From Acinetobacter oleivorans DR1 (GTDB lineage Bacteria; Pseudomonadota; Gammaproteobacteria; Pseudomonadales; Moraxellaceae): 64,000 nucleotides of DNA. The stretch spans positions 1,178,001 through 1,242,000 of the forward strand of contig NC_014259.1 in the NCBI RefSeq assembly GCF_000196795.1, read 5' to 3'. Every line of letters begins with the position of its first letter. The stretch's first letter is position 1. The translations under genes and the position numbers were made by a program. The notes under the pieces were generated by a model. It saw only the letters and a list, made by a program, of their open reading frames with translations, made no database searches and was not told the DNA's origin. Shown piece after piece: positions 58,931 through 64,000 of the stretch.

Positions 58931-60076
58931 ATGTTGGCATACGATGCAGATTTAGAATTATTCCGTGATAATTTTAAACGTTTTATGAGTGAGCATATTG
59001 CGCCTCACTACGACCAATGGGAACGCGAAGGAATCATGCCTCGTTCAGTTTGGAATCAACTGGGTGAAAATGGCTATTTATGTGTGGATGTTCCAGAAGA
59101 ATATGGTGGTTATGGGGTTCCAACTTACTATTCATTGATGCTGGTTGAAGAATCTGCACGTGCTGGCTTTTGTGCATTATCAACAGCTATTTCTTGCCAC
59201 TCTGAAATTGCCGCACCGTATATTTTACATATCGGGACAGAAGAGCAAAAACAATATTGGTTACCGAAAATGGTAACAGGTGAAGTTGTTGGTGCAATTG
59301 GTATGACTGAACCTGGAGCAGGTTCAGATTTACAATCAATGCGTACCAGTGCCATTTTGCAAGACGATCACTATTTATTAAATGGTTCAAAAACATTTAT
59401 TTCAAATGGACAGCATGCTGATCTTGTCGTGCTTGCAGTAAAAACTGATCCTCAAGCACGGGCGAAAGGTGTGTCATTATTATTGGCAGATACACATTTG
59501 GAAGGCTTTAAAAAAGGCACAAATTTAGACAAAATCGGCCTACATTCTCAAGATACATCTGAGTTGTTTTTTGACAATGTGAAAGTACCTAAAAACCAAT
59601 TACTTGGTCAAGCTGGGCAAGGTTTTGCTTATTTAATGCAAGAGTTACCTCGTGAACGTACTGCAATTGCATCTACTGCAATTGGGGCAATTCGCGGTGC
59701 GATTGATTTGGCAACAGCTTATGTAAAAGAGCGTCAAGCATTTGGTCAACCCATTTCACAGTTCCAAAATACTCGTTTTGTTTTAGCACAAGCAAAAATT
59801 GATGAGCTTGCAACAGCGGCTTTTTATGAAAGAAACGTTGCCTTATATCAAGAAGGCAAACTAGATGTAGAAACGGCTGCGGCATTGAAAAGTTTCAGTA
59901 GTGATATGCAAATGAAGGTTGCAGACAACTTACTCCAACTTTTTGGTGGGTATGGTTATATGACTGAATATCCAATTTCACGTTTCTTTGTAGATGCCCG
60001 TATCCAACGTATTTACGGTGGTACAAATGAAATTATGAAAGAAATCGTAGCACGTGGATTAATTGGCAAAGCCTAA
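58931..60076 (+). CDS. acyl-CoA dehydrogenase, long-chain-like
   Basis: 381 residues. The FAD/substrate motifs GMTEPGAGSDLQSM and FISNGQHADLVVLAV are visible, and the C-terminal RIYGGTNEIMKEIVARGLIGKA lacks Glu at the medium-chain catalytic position. Instead, as in long-chain and isovaleryl enzymes, the catalytic base is probably Glu242 in YLMQELPRERTAIA. The start at 58931 follows AAGGAA at 7 nt; the in-frame upstream stretch lacks such a signal. Monocistronic between two terminators. Substrate is uncertain. Confidence 0.88.
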   Translation: MLAYDADLELFRDNFKRFMSEHIAPHYDQWEREGIMPRSVWNQLGENGYLCVDVPEEYGGYGVPTYYSLMLVEESARAGFCALSTAISCHSEIAAPYILHIGTEEQKQYWLPKMVTGEVVGAIGMTEPGAGSDLQSMRTSAILQDDHYLLNGSKTFISNGQHADLVVLAVKTDPQARAKGVSLLLADTHLEGFKKGTNLDKIGLHSQDTSELFFDNVKVPKNQLLGQAGQGFAYLMQELPRERTAIASTAIGAIRGAIDLATAYVKERQAFGQPISQFQNTRFVLAQAKIDELATAAFYERNVALYQEGKLDVETAAALKSFSSDMQMKVADNLLQLFGGYGYMTEYPISRFFVDARIQRIYGGTNEIMKEIVARGLIGKA

Positions 60077-60086
60077 TTAAGCAGAG

Positions 60087-60117
60087 AAAAAACAGCCTGT
60101 CTTAGAACAGGCTGTTT
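60087..60117. terminator. bidirectional terminator after the acyl-CoA dehydrogenase gene
   Basis: Stem AAAACAGCCTGT / ACAGGCTGTTTT with a short loop, between convergent stops at 60076 and 60127. Confidence 0.88.
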
Positions 60118-60126
60118 TGTTTTTAA

Positions 60127-60753
60127 CTATTTGGTCTTTTGTTGAATGACAGGATAGTCTTGTTGTTTCGGCAATTGCTGTAATGCATGATTCATCTTTC
60201 TTAAAAACTCATCTGCTTCATCTTGATGAAATGAATCTTCGGTGTATTCACTACGTTCTTGAAAGACGACACCACAACCAGTTATTTTCATATTTTCAGG
60301 ATTAAATGACCAGTCATTTGGATTCTTTAAGTTAATGTTTAAATCACTTTCACAACTTTTCCATAAACGTAAAAACTCATTTGATAATTCTGCTTTAAAT
60401 CCTCGTGCTGGATAGACCGAGAAACCTTTCATTTCGGGATTAGAAAACTGTATAAACATGTCTACTGGCATACCGCCCCAAATGATTGCTGTATTTTCTG
60501 GTAAAGCAATCCCTGATAAATTTTTCTCTTTTAAAGCATGTGTTTGCTCAAATTTCTGCCTGAAATTTTGGGACTTATAGGTGAGCTTGGTTTTAGGTGG
60601 GATTGGAATACCACGAACTTGATTACTGACAGTTGTCATATAGTACGGAGAATTATCCCTACCATTGCATCCTGCGATTAAGGGGCAACCGCCACAAGCC
60701 GTTAAACTAAAACTTGTAAGACCCAGTAAGCCTAAAACAATAATTTTATTCAT
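60127..60753 (-). CDS. lipoprotein of unknown function
   Basis: 208 residues. Lipoprotein signal MNKIIVLGLLGLTSFSLTAC with Cys20 (lipobox LTAC), then CxxxxAGC spacing (GGCPLIAGCNG) that could form disulfides. The mature part has a mixed beta region (MPVDMFIQFSNPEMKGFSVYPARGFKAELSNEFLRLWKSCESDLNI) and ends in a Gln/Lys-rich tail. I recognise no family. It is probably anchored in the outer membrane. Monocistronic. Confidence 0.7.
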   Translation of the reverse strand: MNKIIVLGLLGLTSFSLTACGGCPLIAGCNGRDNSPYYMTTVSNQVRGIPIPPKTKLTYKSQNFRQKFEQTHALKEKNLSGIALPENTAIIWGGMPVDMFIQFSNPEMKGFSVYPARGFKAELSNEFLRLWKSCESDLNINLKNPNDWSFNPENMKITGCGVVFQERSEYTEDSFHQDEADEFLRKMNHALQQLPKQQDYPVIQQKTK

Positions 60754-60861
60754 TCTATTTTACTGTTGTTATGACATATTGGGTCAGTATAACCAATCTA
60801 TGCATTAAGAGGACTATCTTTAAGAACAACGAAATAATCATCTTTAAATGTAATTATGTTT

Positions 60862-61806
60862 TTACTTGGCTGGCTGCTGTGATGGCCCATCAAATAAAGA
60901 TTTACAGCTTTCTAGGTCTTTGCACGAAGCAAACATAAGGGCTTTGGGTAGACTTGCATACAAATTTGTAATGTGTTGTTCAGCAGGGTTATAAAAATGC
61001 CAATAAGTAAATTGATCTGAACGTTTATTTTCCAGAGCTTTAAAGAAATCTGTTTCGTTAAATTTATTATCAAGTTGAGTGCGAGGCCCGCCTTGTTCAT
61101 GTGTACCGACCGTGGTCAAAAGCATCGGAGAGTTGCTTTGTTTTTGACTTTGCCAATGATTTAACTGTTGGAATAACATGCCTTGATCAAACCAAAGAGA
61201 AGGGCTTGCAGCAAAATAACGCTGAAATGCATCTGGCTTTTGAAAAAAATGATAAAGAACCAACAAGCCTCCAAAAGAATGTCCATATAGACTCTGTTGT
61301 TGACTATTAACTGGAAATTGTTTTGCAATTTCTGGTTTGAGTTCATCATTTAAAAAATTGATGAATTTGTCAGCACCGCCATATTTATATTTACCTTGTG
61401 CCTGAAATTCAGCAGAAGGTTTTGGTGTGTAATCATAAGCGCGTTTTTGCACATCAAAAGTTTTTTGCTGCGGGTAACCAACCGCGACGATCATGAGTGG
61501 GTCTAGGCCTAATTTTGCTGAACCTGCACCAATAGACTGGGCAATATTGGCAGCACTTGGGAATGTTGCATTGCCATCTAATATATAAAGTACTGGATAA
61601 CCATGTTGGGGTGGGGCAACGGGTGGTTTATAAATTTGAATAAGATAATCATGGCCTGTATTTTTAGATTTAATTTGAAATTGTGCCTGATTATTTTGAA
61701 AAATGATTTTGGATTGATTTTGTGTAGAAGTTTGAGCCAAAACAGAGCTACTTATTAATGAGCTTAAAAGGAAACAGCAAGGTAAAAAGAAAAATGATTT
61801 ATGCAT
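60862..61806 (-). CDS. periplasmic esterase, IroE/BesA siderophore-hydrolase-like
   Basis: 314 residues. Signal peptide MHKSFFFLPCCFLLSSLISSSVLA cleaves near residue 24. An alpha/beta-hydrolase of the IroE/Fes-like group: catalytic Ser177 in SLYGHSFGGLLVLYHF, PVLYILDGNATFPSAAN and a late His in NPAEQHITNLYASLP. The upstream Fur box supports a role in iron acquisition, perhaps hydrolysing a ferri-siderophore. Acinetobactin is not an ester trilactone, so the substrate may be a foreign or fimsbactin-type compound; this is open. No siderophore gene adjoins. Confidence 0.83.
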   Translation of the reverse strand: MHKSFFFLPCCFLLSSLISSSVLAQTSTQNQSKIIFQNNQAQFQIKSKNTGHDYLIQIYKPPVAPPQHGYPVLYILDGNATFPSAANIAQSIGAGSAKLGLDPLMIVAVGYPQQKTFDVQKRAYDYTPKPSAEFQAQGKYKYGGADKFINFLNDELKPEIAKQFPVNSQQQSLYGHSFGGLLVLYHFFQKPDAFQRYFAASPSLWFDQGMLFQQLNHWQSQKQSNSPMLLTTVGTHEQGGPRTQLDNKFNETDFFKALENKRSDQFTYWHFYNPAEQHITNLYASLPKALMFASCKDLESCKSLFDGPSQQPAK

Positions 61807-61837
61807 AATGGGGAATAATAAAATTTATTACACAAAT

Positions 61838-61857
61838 GATAAATGAAAATCATTATC
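61838..61857 (-). promoter_or_regulatory. Fur box upstream of the esterase gene
   Basis: Minus-strand GATAATGATTTTCATTTATC aligns with the GATAATGATAATCATTATC consensus with one extra base in the second half. It is about 32 nt before the esterase ATG. Confidence 0.75.
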
Positions 61858-61945
61858 AAATAAAGCGATTCACGGAATGTGTGCAAATAAGGTTAATGAA
61901 AAAAGCTCTTACAGCCATATTGCCTAACAAATCAAAGCAGACTAT

Positions 61946-61954
61946 TGTTATACT
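61946..61954 (+). promoter_or_regulatory. extended -10 element for pheA
   Basis: TGTTATACT gives TG-N-TATACT about 38 nt before the pheA ATG at 61992. It implies a short leader without room for a Phe-rich attenuator peptide. Confidence 0.45.
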
Positions 61955-61991
61955 CTCGTTTAAAAGATGATTTTACTGAGGCTGCATTCTA

Positions 61992-63101
61992 ATGATCAAC
62001 GATGATCAAAACAAAACGACTTCTCTTAGTTTAGAACAAATTCGCGAAGATATTGATAGCGTGGATCAACAGATTCAAGAATTATTAAATCGACGCGCAA
62101 GCCTTGCTGAAGCTGTTGCGAAAGCTAAATTTGCTTCCGAAGAGAATCCTTTGTTTTATCGTCCTGAACGTGAAGCTCAGGTCTTACGTAAAGTTATGGA
62201 GCGTAACCAAGGTCCTTTGTCTGATGTAACCATGGCACGTTTGTTCCGTGAAATTATGTCTGCTTGCCTTGCTTTAGAAGCGCCGCAAAGTATTGCATTT
62301 TTAGGGCCAGAAGGTACTTTTACTCAATCTGCTGTGCTTAAGCATTTTGGTAAAGATGCGGTTGTACGCCCACTTCCAACGATTGATGAAGTTTTTCGTG
62401 AAGTGGAAGCAGGTAGTGCGCATTACGGTGTAGTTCCAGTTGAGAACTCATCTGAAGGTGTTGTAAACCATACCTTAGATTGCTTTAAAACATCGAATTT
62501 AAATGTGATTGGTGAAGTTGAATTACGTATTCATCATCAATTTCTTGTTTCTGAAAATACACGTAAAGATAGTATTAAGCAGATTTATGCTCATCAGCAA
62601 ACTTTGGCACAATGTCGCCAGTGGTTAGACGCGCATTATCCTGGTGTTGAACGTGTTGCTTTAAACTCAAATGCAGAAGCTGCCCGCCGTATTCGCAACG
62701 AATGGCATTCAGCAGCGATTGCATCTGATATTGCAGCAGGCATGTATAACCTTGAAATCTTACATAGCAATATTGAAGATAATCCCGAAAATACAACTCG
62801 TTTCTTGGTGATTGGCCGTGAAAAAATTCCACAAAGCGGCAACGATAAAACATCGTTATTGATTTCAGCACATGACCGTGCGGGTGCTTTATTAGAAATT
62901 TTAGCGCCATTTGCAAAACATAATATTAGCTTAACAAGTATTGAAACTCGTCCAGCATTACCTGAAAAGTGGGCATATGTATTCTTTATCGATTTAGAAG
63001 GTCATATCGAACAAGAGAATGTTGCTGCTGCGATTAATGATATTCGCCCAATGGTGAAAGAGATTCGTATTTTAGGTTCTTATCCTGCTGCTGTTCTGTA
63101 A
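61992..63101 (+). CDS. pheA: bifunctional chorismate mutase/prephenate dehydratase
   Basis: 369 residues. Residues 15-95 are the AroQ chorismate mutase (EDIDSVDQQIQELLNRRASLAEAVAKAKF); ~105-275 prephenate dehydratase (AFLGPEGTFTQSAVLKHFG, and ENPENTTRFLVIG with the TTRF motif); 285-365 the ACT domain (LLISAHDRAGALLEILAPFAKHNISLTSIETRPA, ESRP-type motif as ETRP) that senses Phe. It converts chorismate to phenylpyruvate for Phe synthesis. The tyrA-type gene follows 107 nt downstream, suggesting joint aromatic expression. Confidence 0.95.
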   Translation: MINDDQNKTTSLSLEQIREDIDSVDQQIQELLNRRASLAEAVAKAKFASEENPLFYRPEREAQVLRKVMERNQGPLSDVTMARLFREIMSACLALEAPQSIAFLGPEGTFTQSAVLKHFGKDAVVRPLPTIDEVFREVEAGSAHYGVVPVENSSEGVVNHTLDCFKTSNLNVIGEVELRIHHQFLVSENTRKDSIKQIYAHQQTLAQCRQWLDAHYPGVERVALNSNAEAARRIRNEWHSAAIASDIAAGMYNLEILHSNIEDNPENTTRFLVIGREKIPQSGNDKTSLLISAHDRAGALLEILAPFAKHNISLTSIETRPALPEKWAYVFFIDLEGHIEQENVAAAINDIRPMVKEIRILGSYPAAVL

Positions 63102-63208
63102 TCACTTATGTTGGAATAATGACATGCATCAAGATAAGCATGTCATTATGCTTAAAAACAAATTGCTCAATGGTTTAAATAACTTTGAGCAAAAGCAAAG
63201 TTGAAGTT

Positions 63209-64000
63209 ATGTCACAACCCCTATTTAAAAAAGTTGCATTTATTGGTTTAGGACTCATCGGGTCGAGTTTAGCTCGTGTTATTGTTGCAGAAAAGTTGGC
63301 CACAACTGTTGTTGCATCTACACGCTCACAGAAAACTTTAGAAGATGCAAAATCACTTGGCTTAATACAAGAAGGATTTTCTGATCCTGTTGAAGCCGTG
63401 AAAGGGGCAGATTTAGTCGTTTTAGCCTTGCCCGTACGTGCTACACAAAAAGTGCTTGAGCAAATTAAACCTTATTTGTCAGAAACCACGATTGTAACTG
63501 ATGTGGGAAGTACAAAAGGTAATGTCGTTGATGCAGCAAAAGCTGTATTTGGTGAAAATTTACCAGCAGGTTTTGTACCGGGACACCCTATTGCAGGTAG
63601 TGAACACACGGGTGTTCATGCAGGTAAGGTTGACCTATTTGCAAATCACAAAGTAATTTTAACGCCGTTACCGACAAGTGCAGAATGGGCTGTTGATAAA
63701 CTGATTCAACTTTGGTCAGCTGCTAAAGCTGAAGTCATTTGTATGGATGTTGCTAAGCATGATGAAGTGCTTGCGCATACGAGTCATCTACCACATTTAA
63801 TGGCATTTAATCTGGTCGAGCAACTTGCAAACCGTGAAGATAATCTTGATATTTTCCGTTATGCAGCAGGTGGTTTTCGTGATTTCTCACGGATTGCGGC
63901 TAGTGATCCCCAAATGTGGCATGACATTTTCTTTGCCAATAAAACAGCGATATTAAATGCTGTAGATGGCTTTGAAAAGCAACTTACCGTACTTAGAAAA
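63209..64000 (+). CDS. tyrA: prephenate dehydrogenase, probably fused to EPSP synthase; C-terminus outside window
   Basis: First 264 residues seen. The Rossmann motif VAFIGLGLIGSSLARVIV binds NAD(P), with GHPIAGSEHTGVHAGKVDLF and HTSHLPHLMAFNL characteristic of TyrA. In Acinetobacter this protein is a TyrA-AroA fusion of about 750 residues (prephenate dehydrogenase plus 3-phosphoshikimate 1-carboxyvinyltransferase), but the AroA part lies beyond the edge and is inferred. The ATG at 63209 follows TTGAAG; start region MSQPLFKKVAFIGLG. Confidence 0.9.
   Translation, partial: MSQPLFKKVAFIGLGLIGSSLARVIVAEKLATTVVASTRSQKTLEDAKSLGLIQEGFSDPVEAVKGADLVVLALPVRATQKVLEQIKPYLSETTIVTDVGSTKGNVVDAAKAVFGENLPAGFVPGHPIAGSEHTGVHAGKVDLFANHKVILTPLPTSAEWAVDKLIQLWSAAKAEVICMDVAKHDEVLAHTSHLPHLMAFNLVEQLANREDNLDIFRYAAGGFRDFSRIAASDPQMWHDIFFANKTAILNAVDGFEKQLTVLRK

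Noticed and set aside
1..64000. CRISPR arrays, insertion sequences, prophage or toxin-antitoxin modules
   Set aside because: No regularly spaced repeats, transposase or integrase, and no small paired genes with recognised antitoxin motifs were found.

Overview
The window reads as core chromosome of an Acinetobacter of the calcoaceticus-baumannii complex, most likely A. baumannii or a very close relative. The evidence is low GC, AT-rich intergenic DNA, and recognisable Acinetobacter genes: the adeFGH efflux operon with its divergent LysR regulator adeL, the SMR pump abeS, a tyrA-aroA type fusion after pheA, and an orphan type II secretion ATPase gene. There is no phage, IS element, integron, CRISPR array or defence island. 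Gene density is about 90 percent and codon use looks uniform, so horizontal acquisition is not evident.

Layout. 1-5 kb: fadE (partial), lipA, sthA. 5-9.4 kb: an MFS carrier with a tiny overlapping membrane-protein ORF, a nitrate transporter with a structured upstream region, and an OmpW-type porin. 9.6-12.4 kb: map divergent from rpsB-tsf, with a pseudoknot leader before rpsB. 12.4-15.5 kb: a DUF3465 protein, an AraC regulator, azlCD and a DUF962 protein. 16-19.1 kb: rodA-mltB and rlpA, all for cell-wall elongation. 19.2-22.5 kb: an operon yadG-yadH-queF-unknown. 22.6-25.7 kb: tRNA-Arg(CCG), an unknown gene, exoX and a lipoprotein lipase. 25.9-34.4 kb: glyA, then adeFGH and adeL. 34.5-38 kb: hisJQMP-type amino-acid ABC importer and abeS. 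38.2-42.5 kb: mocR-type regulator, trhP and yfhL facing a phzF-like gene. 42.5-45.5 kb: fpr, trmO and a MgtC-like membrane protein. 45.7-50 kb: gspE, a YgiW-like OB-fold protein and a QseBC/PmrAB-like two-component pair. 50-57 kb: hemP under a Fur box, a Nudix-ThiE fusion, a TPR lipoprotein, mrcB (PBP1b), nadK-yeaC and a TrpD2/YbiB protein. 57-64 kb: dctA with a long structured leader, an acyl-CoA dehydrogenase, an unknown lipoprotein, a Fur-box esterase, pheA and the start of tyrA-aroA.

How the parts fit. Several neighbours act together: rpsB-tsf in translation, RodA/MltB/RlpA/PBP1b in peptidoglycan growth, PheA/TyrA-AroA in aromatic amino-acid synthesis, HemP and the siderophore-type esterase in iron supply, and AdeFGH plus AbeS in drug efflux. 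The novel content is regulatory and small-scale rather than a new multigene system. The best leads are an identical 13-mer placed about 70 bp upstream of both the AraC regulator gene and azlCD, a CGAAT-N11-ATTCG site for AdeL, a 44-codon membrane-protein ORF with a near-perfect Shine-Dalgarno sequence, tandem and palindromic elements upstream of narK, three hairpins in the dctA leader, and a nested palindrome after yeaC.
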